Positions 52,695 through 61,386 of a stretch of DNA of 64,000 nucleotides are shown here, piece after piece. The stretch is taken from NCBI GenBank assembly GCA_019912885.1, contig JAIOHV010000034.1:1-64000 (forward strand). The letters are read 5' to 3'. This stretch comes from a bacterium. GTDB lineage: Bacteria > Lernaellota > Lernaellaia > JACKCT01. Below the pieces are notes generated by a model that was given only the letters and a program-made list of their open reading frames with translations, did not search any database and was not told where the DNA came from. Each line of letters starts with the position of its first letter. Positions within the stretch are counted from its first letter, which is position 1. The position numbers and the translations under genes were made by a program.

Positions 52695-53900
52695 TTGAAG
52701 CACGTCATCGGCACGTACGATTTTCTTCTGATCCTGACGTTGCTCGTCGTGGCGGCAGGGCTTTGGGAATACGTGCGGCACAAGATGACGCTTTCCCGCG
52801 TTCCCATCCGGATTCACGTCAACGGCACGCGAGGAAAATCCAGCGTCACGCGGCTCATCGCCGCGGGCCTGCGGGAGGCCGGCATCCGCACGAGCGCGAA
52901 AACCACGGGAACGCTCGCGCGCATGATCTTTCCGGACGGGCGGGAGGTGCCCGTATTTCGCCCGTCGGGCGCGAATGTCATCGAGCAGATCCGCATCGTC
53001 GCGGCGGCCGCGGCGAACAAGTCGAAGGCGCTTGTCGTCGAGTGCATGGCGCTACAACCCGATCTGCAATATCTGTGCGAGTCGAAGTTCATCCGCGCGA
53101 CGCACGGCGTGGTCACGAACGCGCGCGAGGATCATCTGGATGTCATGGGCCCGGGCGAGCGCGAGGTCGCGCTGGCGCTGGCGGGCATGACGCCGATTCG
53201 CGGAAAGATGTTTACATCCGACCGCCGTCACGTGGACGTGTTCAAGGCGGCGGCCGACGAGCGCAAGTCGCAATTCGTCGCGATCGGCGAGGAGGACATC
53301 TCGTCCGTGACCGTGGACGACCTGGCCGGTTTCTCCTACACCGAGCACCCGGACAACGTGGCGCTTTCGCTGGCGGTTCTGAAGGACCTTGGCGTCGACC
53401 GCGAAACGGCGATTCGCGGCATGTGGAAGCTCAATCCCGACCCGGGCGCGATGACCGAGCACCCGATCCACTTTTTCGGGCGCGATCTGGTGTTCGTGAA
53501 CGGCTTCGCGGCCAACGACCCGGAATCGACCGAGCAAATCTGGAACCTGGCGATCGGCAAGCACCCGCGCATGAAAACGCGCATCGCGATCTTCAACTGC
53601 CGAAGCGACCGCCCGGATCGCTCGCGCCAGCTCGGGCAGGTCGTGGCCAAATGGACGCCTCCGGACAAGATCGTCCTTGTCGGCACGGGCACCTACATCT
53701 TCGCGCGCGAGGCGGTCAAGGGCGGCGTGGATATCGGCAAGATCGTGTTCGCCGAGGATTTGCGCGTGGAGGAGATCTTCGAGACGGTCATCGGCCTCAT
53801 CCCGAAAACCGCGCTGGTCATGGGCATGGGGAACATCGGCGGCATCGGGCTCGAGATCGTTCGCTTCTTCAAGAATCGCGAAGCCCCCAAGGAGGACTGA
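52695..53900 (+). CDS. pgsB: Poly-gamma-glutamate synthase subunit PgsB/CapB (amide ligase)
   Basis: The 401-residue Mur-ligase-like enzyme activates and adds glutamate (or a similar residue). It has an N-terminal hydrophobic helix (FLLILTLLVVAAGLWEYV), the ATP P-loop HVNGTRGKSSVTRLIAAGL, TGTLARMIFPDG, VVTNAREDHLDVMG and the C-terminal GTGTYIFAREAV and LVMGMGNIGGIGLEIVRFF. The start is TTG at 52695. pgsC and pgsW follow in close order, which confirms the call. Confidence 0.93.
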   Translation: MKHVIGTYDFLLILTLLVVAAGLWEYVRHKMTLSRVPIRIHVNGTRGKSSVTRLIAAGLREAGIRTSAKTTGTLARMIFPDGREVPVFRPSGANVIEQIRIVAAAAANKSKALVVECMALQPDLQYLCESKFIRATHGVVTNAREDHLDVMGPGEREVALALAGMTPIRGKMFTSDRRHVDVFKAAADERKSQFVAIGEEDISSVTVDDLAGFSYTEHPDNVALSLAVLKDLGVDRETAIRGMWKLNPDPGAMTEHPIHFFGRDLVFVNGFAANDPESTEQIWNLAIGKHPRMKTRIAIFNCRSDRPDRSRQLGQVVAKWTPPDKIVLVGTGTYIFAREAVKGGVDIGKIVFAEDLRVEEIFETVIGLIPKTALVMGMGNIGGIGLEIVRFFKNREAPKED

Positions 53901-53901
53901 A

Positions 53902-54366
53902 ATGGGCGGCGAGCTTCTCGTATTGTCGATCGGCATCGGGCTCATCCTGAGCCTCGTGTTCACGGAGATGTTCGGCATGGCCGCCGGCGGCATGGTCGTG
54001 CCCGGCTACATCGCGCTGAATCTCTGGAATCCCGTCGATTGCCTTCTGACGATCCTGGCCGGCTTCGTGACCTTCGTCATCGTCCACAGCCTGTCGTCGA
54101 TTCTCATCATCTACGGCCGGCGCCGCACGGTGATGATGATCCTCGTCGGCTACCTCATCGGCATGATCGTCCGGTCCGTGACGCACACCATCACCGCGCC
54201 GCTCGGCACGGACTACGACGTCATCGGTTTCATCATCCCCGGCCTCATCGCGATCTGGCTTGACCGCCAGGGCGTGGTGGAGACGGTCTCCGCGCTCGTC
54301 ACGGCGTCGGTCGCGGTGCGTCTTATCCTCATCCTCGCCGTGGGCATGGACGTTCGCGCGGTATGA
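53902..54366 (+). CDS. pgsC: Poly-gamma-glutamate synthase membrane subunit PgsC/CapC
   Basis: The 154-residue membrane protein has four to five helices (LLVLSIGIGLILSLVFTEMFG, MVVPGYIALNLWNPVDCLLTILAGFVTFVIVHSL, MMILVGYLIGMIV, VIGFIIPGLIAIWLDRQG and the final VRLILILAVG). The FTEMFGMAAGGMVVPGYIAL segment is the family signature. AAGGAGG precedes ATG 53902. It forms the ligase complex with PgsB. Confidence 0.93.
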   Translation: MGGELLVLSIGIGLILSLVFTEMFGMAAGGMVVPGYIALNLWNPVDCLLTILAGFVTFVIVHSLSSILIIYGRRRTVMMILVGYLIGMIVRSVTHTITAPLGTDYDVIGFIIPGLIAIWLDRQGVVETVSALVTASVAVRLILILAVGMDVRAV

Positions 54367-55508
54367 AGAAGGTTTTTTGGCGCCCGCATAAGGTTTCCCG
54401 CGTCGTTCTCGCGCTGATCGCGACCCTGTCGATCGCGTTCCTTTCGATCATCGAGACGCGTCTGGAAAAGGTGAAGCAGCCGCGTTACGGCGAAAAAATC
54501 GAGGCGTCGCGTCTTACGAAGGACGCATTCGAGGTCGTCAAAGCCTACAAGCTCAAGCGCGGCTGGAAGCCGGATCTGGAGGCCGACCCGGCGCAGACGG
54601 GCCTGGTCGGCGTTCTGATGTCGCCCGTCACGACGAACACGGGCCATCTGCAAGCCAAGCAGACGTCGGTCAATCCGAACTTCGCCGCGGTGATCGTTCA
54701 TCTGCTCGAACGCGCCGGAGTGAAGGAGGGCGACACGGTCGCGCTTGGATTGTCCGGCTCGTTTCCGGCGCTCAACATTTGTGCGTACGCCGCGGTGCAA
54801 ACTCTCGATCTGTTCCCGGTCGCCATCTCCAGCGCCTCGGGATCGCAGTGGGGCGCGAACGAAACGAACGCGCTGTGGATCGACATGGAGCGGTGGCTTT
54901 TCGAGCGCGAGGTGTTCACGTTCCGCTCGGTCGCGGCGTCGCGCGGCGGCGTCGAGGACCGCGCGCTCGGCCTTTCCAAGCAGGGCCGCCGGCTGATCGA
55001 CCAGGCCATCGACCGCAACGACCTGCCGATGATCCGCCCGGCGACGTATGCGGAAAGCGTCGAGATGCGCATGAAGTTCTATTACGAAAACGCGGGCGAC
55101 GCGCCGATCAAGGCGTACATCAATGTCGGCGGAGGCACCACGTCGGTGGGCACGCGCGTGGGCAAGCGCATGTACGAGCCGGGCCTCAACATGACGGCGC
55201 CGCGCGGGTCGCTGGCGATCGATTCGGTGATGACGCGATTCGCGCTCGACGGCGTGCCGATCATCCACCTGGTGAGTATCGACGAATTGGCGATGCGCTA
55301 CGGCCTGCCGCTGCAGCCGATCGTCACGCCGCCCGTGGGCGAGGGCACGATCTTCGTCAAGGAGGAATACAACGACTACCTCGTCGTCGGATCGCTCGTC
55401 ACGATCTTCGCGCTCATGGTCGCGTTCATCCGCTTTGACTGGGGCTATCGCATCACCGGCGCCGCGAAGCGCGAACGCAAGAAACAGGCCCCGGAGCAGA
55501 TGGTGTGA
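54363..55508 (+). CDS. Poly-gamma-glutamate system protein PgsW-like
   Basis: The 381-residue protein has an N-terminal membrane helix (VVLALIATLSIAFLSII), a soluble domain with VALGLSGSFPALNICAYAAVQTLD and YINVGGGTTSVGTRVG, and a C-terminal helix (YLVVGSLVTIFALMVAFIRF). This matches the family often named poly-gamma-glutamate system protein that replaces or joins PgsA in many bacteria. It overlaps pgsC by 4 bases (ATGA). Its biochemical role is unknown. Confidence 0.85.
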   Translation: MKKVFWRPHKVSRVVLALIATLSIAFLSIIETRLEKVKQPRYGEKIEASRLTKDAFEVVKAYKLKRGWKPDLEADPAQTGLVGVLMSPVTTNTGHLQAKQTSVNPNFAAVIVHLLERAGVKEGDTVALGLSGSFPALNICAYAAVQTLDLFPVAISSASGSQWGANETNALWIDMERWLFEREVFTFRSVAASRGGVEDRALGLSKQGRRLIDQAIDRNDLPMIRPATYAESVEMRMKFYYENAGDAPIKAYINVGGGTTSVGTRVGKRMYEPGLNMTAPRGSLAIDSVMTRFALDGVPIIHLVSIDELAMRYGLPLQPIVTPPVGEGTIFVKEEYNDYLVVGSLVTIFALMVAFIRFDWGYRITGAAKRERKKQAPEQMV

Positions 55509-55524
55509 GGGAGGATTGAGGATC

Positions 55525-56553
55525 GTGGATCGAGGATTGAGGATCTCGTTTCTTGCGATACTTTTCGTCCTTTCTTGCGCGCTCGCGCCGGGGTGCTCGT
55601 GCGGTGACGATGATGACGACACGGGCGCGGCGAACGACGACGCGGCGGACGACGACACCGGTGCGGATGATGACACCGCCGTCGATGATGACGACGCCGC
55701 TGACGACGACGAAACCGACGACGACACGCCCGATGACGATTCGTCCGACGACGACACATCGGACGACGACGCGGGCGACGACGACTGCGTTCCGCTCTAT
55801 CCGAACGTGCTTATCTCCGCGCACCGCGGCGGCAGCACCTACGCGCCGGAGAACTCGCTTCAGGCCATGGAGCAGGCGTTTGCGCGCGGGGCGACGATCG
55901 TCGAGATGGACGTGCGCGACACCGCGGATGACGAGTTCGTGCTGATGCACGACGACACGGTCAACCGCACGACAAACGGCGACGGCCTCGTCTCGGGCAT
56001 GACGCTCGCCGAGATCAAGGCCCTCGAACTGAATCGCTGGATGTACCCGTGGATCGACGAGGTCGTGCGTGTGCCGACATTCGGCGAGGCGATGCAGCTC
56101 GTCGCCTCGCACGGCGGGCAGGCGTACGTCGATCTGAAAACCGACGCGGTGGAAGGCGCCATGCATGTGCTCATCGACCTGGGGCTCGAAACGAGCGCGT
56201 TCGTCTATTCCGGCAACCTCTCCAAGCTCGACCGCGTGCGCGCCGTGTCGCCGGACATCCGAATCCAGCCGCCCACGGCGTCCGTCGCCGAGACGCAGGC
56301 GCTTCTCGACCACTTCGATCCGGACCCGGAGCACATCGAGCTGAATGGCGAGGCGGGCTTGTCCGCGGCGAACGTCGCGCTTATCAAGTCCGTCGGCGCG
56401 ACGATCTCCATGGATTCACTCGGTGTGCGGGACATCATCGCCATCCTCGGCTACCCACAGGCGTGGACGACGATGATGGAGGAGGGCGTCGACATCATCT
56501 CGACCGACTTCCCCGGCGCGCTCGCGGGCCATCGCGACAGTCTGTGCGAGTGA
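55525..56553 (+). CDS. Lipoprotein glycerophosphodiester phosphodiesterase with poly-Asp tether
   Basis: The 342-residue lipoprotein has a signal peptide with lipobox (FVLSCALAPGC), an Asp-rich tether (about residues 28-85) and a GDPD domain with SAHRGGSTYAPENSLQAMEQA, IVEMDVRDTADDEFVLMHDDTVNRTTNGDG and a final HIELNGEAGLSAANVALI. His in AHRG, Glu in EMDV and His in MHDD are the expected catalytic residues. It releases sn-glycerol-3-P from phosphodiesters or cleaves other envelope phosphodiesters. The start is chosen as GTG 55525 (after GGAGG); TTG at 55516 or 55537 is possible. The 5' end lies in short direct repeats. Confidence 0.82.
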   Translation: MDRGLRISFLAILFVLSCALAPGCSCGDDDDDTGAANDDAADDDTGADDDTAVDDDDAADDDETDDDTPDDDSSDDDTSDDDAGDDDCVPLYPNVLISAHRGGSTYAPENSLQAMEQAFARGATIVEMDVRDTADDEFVLMHDDTVNRTTNGDGLVSGMTLAEIKALELNRWMYPWIDEVVRVPTFGEAMQLVASHGGQAYVDLKTDAVEGAMHVLIDLGLETSAFVYSGNLSKLDRVRAVSPDIRIQPPTASVAETQALLDHFDPDPEHIELNGEAGLSAANVALIKSVGATISMDSLGVRDIIAILGYPQAWTTMMEEGVDIISTDFPGALAGHRDSLCE

Positions 56554-56595
56554 CGGGCCGGGCGCGTTATCGGCGACGAAACGGTTGTCGGAAAT

Positions 56596-58341
56596 TCAGA
56601 CCGGACGATATCGCCGCTTCAACCGATACCCCCCAAACACCAGGCAACCCACGACCGCGAGCCACGTAATCCAAAGGCCGATCCGCACGGCGCCGGACGA
56701 GTGGCGGAGCACGACGTGATGTTCGCCCGCGACCGGCAGGCGCACGCCGAGGATGCCGCGGGGACGCACGACGCGGCCAAGGCTCGCCGTCCAATCCCGG
56801 TCATGGTTGCGGTTCACGGCCACCACCGCGTTCGGGCGCTCGGTCGTCGCGGTGAACGAAATGACGCGCGCGCCGAGATGCGCGTTCGTCACGCGGCCGT
56901 GGCGATCCTCCACGCGGATCTCCGAGCGATGTTGCCGGTTGTAGCGAACCGCGCGCCCCTGCGAATAAAGCCGGTATTTTGGCGTGGCGCGTTGCGGTCC
57001 CCGGAATGCGGTCAAGGCGTTCGTCACGCCCTTGCCTTCCATCACATAGAGCGTCGGATGCAGATAGACCGGCGGGTCGCCTCCCGGAGGGCGCGTCACC
57101 GCGACCTGCGTCATGCGATCGGTGCGCGCGGAGGTGAGCAATTCGACAGGCTCGGGCGGCGCGGCCGTTCGCGGCAGGCGATCCAGATGCGCCACGAGTG
57201 CAAGCGCCGCGAGCCCGCCGGCGGCAAACGTCGCGGCGCGCGGATCCCAGCGCGACAGGCGATCGAGTCCGACGGCCACAAGCGGCGCGAGCGCGACGAG
57301 CAGGACAAACGGCGCCGCCGCATCCGGGCGGGCGATGGGGCGCAGCATCGCCGGCAGGGCGCGCACGCCGCCGCCGGGAAACGCGCCGGGCAAGAGCGCC
57401 AGAAAGAACATCGACGCGGCGAGCAGCCCCCACCCGCGCCGGTTAGCGTCGAGCGCCGCGCCGATTAGCGCGAAGGTCGCGATCACCAGAACGATCCAGC
57501 CGAACCCGCCCGGCGCCACGAGATCGAACAGGGCATCGGCGCGCGCGGGCAGGGCGACGACGTCGCGCGCGTGCCCCAGCGCCGCGGCGCGGACGTTGGA
57601 GGTCGTCCAGAGCTCGGAGGCGGGGATCCACTTCGCGGCCGCGAACAGCAGCGTAAAAAGCAAAAGCCAGCCGAGCCCCGCGCCCGCCGGACGCCTCTCG
57701 TCCGGGCGCATCAGCATGCGAAAAAGCGCCGCGAGAATGAGCGCGACGAGCGCGAACAGGACCAGCGATCCGCCCTGATAGGCGCCTAGCGCCAGCAGCG
57801 CGGCGGCGAGCGCGCCGCGCGTCCAGCGACCGTCGCCGGCGACCACGTATCCGAACGCGGGCGCGGTGAAGAGAATTTGCAGATCGAGCGGCGAGGAGGC
57901 GACACGATCGCGCACGAACCCCGACGCGGGCAGAAGGAGCGCGCCGGCGATCGACGCGAGAGCGCTTGCGCCCGCGCGCCGCGCGAACGAAAAAAGGGCG
58001 AGCGTGCCGACGATGATCGCGGCGAGCGTCTTCCATTTGGCCGCGCCGATCGGCGATAGCGGCAAAAGCGCGAGCGTCAGCGGCGAGAGGGTGCCGTCGG
58101 ACGGATGCGCGCCAAGGGGCATGCCGCCGTCGACAAAGGGGTTTTGCGTCGCGATGACGCCGAATCGGTCGAGCGACGCGCGCAACGCGGCGTCAAATAG
58201 CGCCGCGTCGAGCCACGCGCGCATGCCGGCGTCGCCGGCGGCGGGCAGGGCGTCGTTCGGATTCAGCAGAAACGGAAACAGCAGCGCGACGCCGAGCGCC
58301 AGCGCCGCGTACAGCGCAACGTATCGACGCGGCGCGGTCAC
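56596..58341 (-). CDS. YfhO-like large multipass membrane protein
   Basis: The 581-residue protein has a predicted eight to eleven helices in the first 400 residues and a soluble C-terminal domain, ending with a last helix (GLWITWLAVVGCLVFGGY) and a basic tail. NPFVDGGMPLGAHPSDGTLSPL and NRNHDRDWTASLGRVVRPRGILGVRLPVAGEHHVVLRH resemble the YfhO (bacterial membrane glycosyltransferase-like) family. It may be used in decorating teichoic-acid-like or other envelope polymers. It is convergent with the GDPD gene. Confidence 0.65.
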   Translation of the reverse strand: MTAPRRYVALYAALALGVALLFPFLLNPNDALPAAGDAGMRAWLDAALFDAALRASLDRFGVIATQNPFVDGGMPLGAHPSDGTLSPLTLALLPLSPIGAAKWKTLAAIIVGTLALFSFARRAGASALASIAGALLLPASGFVRDRVASSPLDLQILFTAPAFGYVVAGDGRWTRGALAAALLALGAYQGGSLVLFALVALILAALFRMLMRPDERRPAGAGLGWLLLFTLLFAAAKWIPASELWTTSNVRAAALGHARDVVALPARADALFDLVAPGGFGWIVLVIATFALIGAALDANRRGWGLLAASMFFLALLPGAFPGGGVRALPAMLRPIARPDAAAPFVLLVALAPLVAVGLDRLSRWDPRAATFAAGGLAALALVAHLDRLPRTAAPPEPVELLTSARTDRMTQVAVTRPPGGDPPVYLHPTLYVMEGKGVTNALTAFRGPQRATPKYRLYSQGRAVRYNRQHRSEIRVEDRHGRVTNAHLGARVISFTATTERPNAVVAVNRNHDRDWTASLGRVVRPRGILGVRLPVAGEHHVVLRHSSGAVRIGLWITWLAVVGCLVFGGYRLKRRYRPV

Positions 58342-58543
58342 GCGCCGGTCCCGCGCGCGATCACACCCGTGGCGTGCGCCGGCACGTTATCTATATTTGT
58401 ATCAAGGCTACCCGAATGCATGCGGCACGATCTTAGACGCAAAAACGGAATCGCCGAAAGGCCACGAATATTGCGAAACCGGCGCCGGCTCTCCGCTTTG
58501 ACCCACGGCCCGCGGACGATCGCCCGCCGCCTTTCGCCGCCGT

Positions 58544-58572
58544 TTGACAGGCGAAGGCGCATCCGCTAAAAG
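58544..58572 (+). promoter_or_regulatory. Sigma70-like promoter of the small basic protein
   Basis: TTGACA (58544-58549), 17 bases, TAAAAG (58567-58572), 40 bases ahead of the ATG at 58613. It is a perfect -35 with a fair -10. Confidence 0.55.
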
Positions 58573-58612
58573 CGGCAACCTTCATGCGCGGACGGCCGCG
58601 CCGGAGCAGACC

Positions 58613-58762
58613 ATGGCCTCGAACACCAAGCAGACCGAATCGATTCGCAAGCGAAAGCATCGGCACTCCGGAAAGATCCGGAAGAAGAAGCTCGACAAGG
58701 ACGGCACGACGCCCGTTTTTCCGGTTCACCCCGAATCGAAAAAAGCGACAAAACAGGGCTGA
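58613..58762 (+). CDS. Small very basic protein (conserved in deltaproteobacteria-like genomes)
   Basis: The 49-residue product starts MASNTKQTESIRKRKHRHS and is over a third Lys/Arg/His. Similar MAS-xKQT-xxIRxRK short proteins are seen in deltaproteobacteria, from memory. The role is unknown; the charge suggests nucleic acid or ribosome binding. It has GGAG before the ATG and a good promoter (58544-58572). It converges with nadD, 14 bases between stops. Confidence 0.6.
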   Translation: MASNTKQTESIRKRKHRHSGKIRKKKLDKDGTTPVFPVHPESKKATKQG

Positions 58763-58776
58763 CGGGCCGCGGCCTC

Positions 58777-59436
58777 TCAAGCCCGCGATTCGCCTCGATA
58801 CAATCCGTGCGTTTCGATATACGCCGCGACCGCCGCGGGGACGAGATCCCCGATCGGCGCGCCGCGCCGGATACGTTCGCGCACGTGCGTGCTCGATACG
58901 TCAAGCGGCGGGATCTCGACCAGGCGAATCCACGCACCGGTTGACCGATCCGCGAGCGCGCCGTCCGCGTCCATCGAGAATGTATCGGCCGCGACGCCGA
59001 GCGATACGGCAAGCGGCTCCATCGGCCCGCCGGGCCGGCGCAGCACGCCCCAATCCGCAAGACGCAACACCTCCGGGAAACGATACCACGTGCCGATTTC
59101 GCGCCACGCATCCGTGCCGAGCAAAAAAACGAATCGCGCATCCGGCCGCGCGGCGGCGAGCTGCGTGAGCGTGTCGAACGTGTAACTTGATCCGCCGCGC
59201 GCGATCTCGATATCCGATGCCGAAAACGCGGGCTCGTCCTTGATCGCGAGCCTTACCATCGCCATGCGGTGAGCGCCGCTCGCGCCGTTTGACGGCTTGT
59301 GCGGGGGCAGGGCACTTGGGATGAAAATCACCTCGTCGAGGCTGAGCGCCTCGCGCGCGCGGGCGGCCGCGTGCAGATGCCCGAAATGCACCGGGTTGAA
59401 CGTCCCGCCAAGAATGCCGATCGCGCGTTTTTGCAC
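58777..59436 (-). CDS. nadD: Nicotinate-nucleotide adenylyltransferase
   Basis: The 219-residue enzyme joins ATP and nicotinate mononucleotide to deamido-NAD. It has the nucleotidyltransferase motif GILGGTFNPVHFGHLHAA at the N-terminus, FIPSALPPHKPS, LLGTDAWREIGTWYRFPEVL and the second motif SSTHVRERIRRG. Length and motifs are typical of bacterial NadD. It is alone on its strand. Confidence 0.94.
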   Translation of the reverse strand: MQKRAIGILGGTFNPVHFGHLHAAARAREALSLDEVIFIPSALPPHKPSNGASGAHRMAMVRLAIKDEPAFSASDIEIARGGSSYTFDTLTQLAAARPDARFVFLLGTDAWREIGTWYRFPEVLRLADWGVLRRPGGPMEPLAVSLGVAADTFSMDADGALADRSTGAWIRLVEIPPLDVSSTHVRERIRRGAPIGDLVPAAVAAYIETHGLYRGESRA

Positions 59437-59516
59437 GCCGCATCTGTAGCAGCCGCGAGGGGAGCGGGCAACGCGATGCCGACGTCAGCCTTCCGTCGTC
59501 CGGCTCATGGACGCGG

Positions 59517-59550
59517 ACGGGGCGACCGCTCCCTGACGGTCGCGGCTCCG
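59517..59550 (+). repeat. REP-like palindromic element
   Basis: This is the second copy of the 34-base element seen inside cusC (15574-15607), one mismatch between them, with a GCGACCG/CGGTCGC stem. Here it lies in non-coding DNA. Confidence 0.6.
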
Positions 59551-59589
59551 TTTGGCACGCTCTCGCGCGTATTGACGATGTCGATCTTC

Positions 59590-59645
59590 TTTCCTCTTTC
59601 CTCTTTCCTCTTTCCTCTTTCCTCTTTCCTCTTTCCTCTTTCCTC
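59590..59645 (+). repeat. Perfect (TTTCCTC)8 heptamer array
   Basis: Eight uninterrupted copies of a 7-base unit lie immediately upstream of the gene starting at 59662. Such arrays are prone to slipped-strand length change. Confidence 0.85.
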
Positions 59646-59661
59646 ATCTAGATTATCGCCC

Positions 59662-60138
59662 GTGAATCCGCCGTCCGTTTTTCTCGAAGATCTCGCGCGC
59701 CCGCTTGTGGTGATCCACGCGGTGTGCGCGTTCGCGTCCGCGGCGGTCGCGGTGCATCTTGCGCTGTGGGCGACAAACGGCATGCGGCGCGGCAAATACA
59801 CGCTTCGCGGCGGCACATACGCGCGCATTCTCGCGATCGTTTTTGGCGCCACCATCGTCGCCGGATTTCTGGCGTATCCGACGTACCGCTACTTCACGCG
59901 CGCGATCTACCTTGACCGCCAAGAGCCCTGGGCCGCGAATCTTTTCGACATCAAGGAAAACCTCGGCTTGCTGCTTCTGCCCGTCGTAGCGATGGTGGTG
60001 ATTCTGCAGCGCGCGGTACGCGGCGAATTCCGCCCGGGCGCCGGGCGCGTGCTCGTCATCGCGGCGTGGATGGCTGCCGCGGGGCTGATCGCGTGCGTCC
60101 TGTCGGGGCTGTTCGTCGTTCTCGCGAGGGGCGTGTAA
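59662..60138 (+). CDS. Four-helix membrane protein, unknown function
   Basis: Translation from GTG at 59662 gives 158 residues with four hydrophobic helices (residues 15-35, 51-67, 99-116, 130-152) and short charged loops. The loop FTRAIYLDRQEPWAANLFDIKENLG is well ordered and may be functional. No Shine-Dalgarno is clear, because the heptamer repeat array lies in front of it. It ends with the stop directly before the ATG of the next membrane protein (no gap), so the two are co-translated. No family was recognised. Confidence 0.6.
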   Translation: MNPPSVFLEDLARPLVVIHAVCAFASAAVAVHLALWATNGMRRGKYTLRGGTYARILAIVFGATIVAGFLAYPTYRYFTRAIYLDRQEPWAANLFDIKENLGLLLLPVVAMVVILQRAVRGEFRPGAGRVLVIAAWMAAAGLIACVLSGLFVVLARGV

Positions 60139-60528
60139 ATGGACGCGCGCCGTCTCGTCATCGTCGGGTCCGCCGCGACCATCGTCTACATCTGGGCTTT
60201 CACGTTCGCGATGATCGCCGGCTGGCCGGTGCCCTGGTACATGCTGCCCGAGGGCGACTGGAAGATTGCCTCAGGCATGCCGGGCGCGGTGGGGATCGAC
60301 CTGTACGGCCGTTTTCTCATCGGCCTTGTCGCAGGTTCGATCGCCGGTGCTATCGCGTGGTTTGCGACCGGCCGCAAAAAAATCGGCGCGCCCGCATCGC
60401 CGGACATCCCAAACGCGGCAATCTGGGCGTTTGTCGTCGTCGCGGCGGCGATGCTGTATTTCGTCGTAACGCTGGCGATGCGCGATCCCCAGCCGATCCC
60501 GCTTCCGGAGTGGTACGTGCCGCGTTGA
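60139..60528 (+). CDS. Three-helix membrane protein, unknown function
   Basis: The 129-residue product has three hydrophobic helices (residues 6-29, 55-76, 90-110) and a periplasmic-type loop GWPVPWYMLPEGDWKIASG. It starts at the base after the stop of the previous membrane gene, which suggests a two-component membrane complex. No family was recognised. Confidence 0.65.
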   Translation: MDARRLVIVGSAATIVYIWAFTFAMIAGWPVPWYMLPEGDWKIASGMPGAVGIDLYGRFLIGLVAGSIAGAIAWFATGRKKIGAPASPDIPNAAIWAFVVVAAAMLYFVVTLAMRDPQPIPLPEWYVPR

Positions 60529-60606
60529 TTGCCCGCGCGCGTGCCGCGCGGATATGATCGCGGCGCGCGCGCATCGTTTCGGTCGCGCCAAACAACGCGG
60601 AAGATC

Positions 60607-61386
60607 ATGACGCCCGAAGAAATCCTCGCCCTGCTCAACGATGTCGCCGGCGGTAAGCGCACGCCCGCGGACGCACTGACGCGGCTCGCGAACATGCCGT
60701 ACGAAGATTTGGAGTTCGCCAAGCTCGATCATCATCGCCTGATCCGGCGCGGATTTCCGGAGACGGTGTTCGCCCAAGGTAAAACAGTTGACGATCTCCT
60801 CGGCATTCTCGAACGCCTGCGGGAGCGCGGCGCGCCGATCCTGGCGACGCGCGTCGGCGACGAGGCGGCCGCCGCCGCGATCGCGGCTTTTCCGGACCTG
60901 ACACATACCGTCCGCGCGCGAACGCTGCATCGCGGCGAAATGCCAAGGCAGGGACGCGGCGCGGTGCTCGTGCTGACGGCGGGGACGTCCGATATCCCCG
61001 TCGCCGAAGAGGCGGCCATCACCGCGCGCGTCTTCGGCAACGAGGTCGAGGTCATCCACGATGTCGGCGTCGCGGGGATCCATCGCCTGATGGCGGCCCG
61101 CGACGCGTTCCGGCGCGCGTCGGTCATCATCGTCGCCGCGGGGATGGAGGGCGCGCTCGCATCCGTCGTCGCGGGGCTTGTCGCCGCGCCGGTCATCGGC
61201 GTGCCGACGAGCATCGGCTACGGTGCGGACTTCGGCGGCGTCGCGCCTTTGCTGTCGATGCTGAACTCGTGCGCGGGCGGGCTGTCGGTCGTCAACATCG
61301 ACAACGGTTACGGCGCGGCCGTCGTGGCCTCGCTCATCAACCGCGGCAATTTTGCCTGGCCGGCAAGCGGGGAGGGCGCGCCGTGA
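60607..61386 (+). CDS. larB: Nickel pincer cofactor biosynthesis protein LarB
   Basis: The 259-residue enzyme carboxylates and hydrolyses nicotinic acid adenine dinucleotide to pyridinium-3,5-biscarboxylic acid mononucleotide. The PurE-like C-terminal part shows VLTAGTSDIPVAEEAAITARVFGNEVEVIHDVGVAGIHR, IIVAAGMEGALASVVAGLVAAPVIGVPTSIGYGADFGGVAPLLSML. Start ATG 60607 has GGAAG before it. LarC follows with overlapping stop/start (GTGA). Confidence 0.93.
   Translation: MTPEEILALLNDVAGGKRTPADALTRLANMPYEDLEFAKLDHHRLIRRGFPETVFAQGKTVDDLLGILERLRERGAPILATRVGDEAAAAAIAAFPDLTHTVRARTLHRGEMPRQGRGAVLVLTAGTSDIPVAEEAAITARVFGNEVEVIHDVGVAGIHRLMAARDAFRRASVIIVAAGMEGALASVVAGLVAAPVIGVPTSIGYGADFGGVAPLLSMLNSCAGGLSVVNIDNGYGAAVVASLINRGNFAWPASGEGAP

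Noticed and set aside
52179-52817. Ser/Ala-rich antisense frame under the Asp-rich tail
   Set aside because: It is a mirror of the GAC/GAT repeat and has no start signal.
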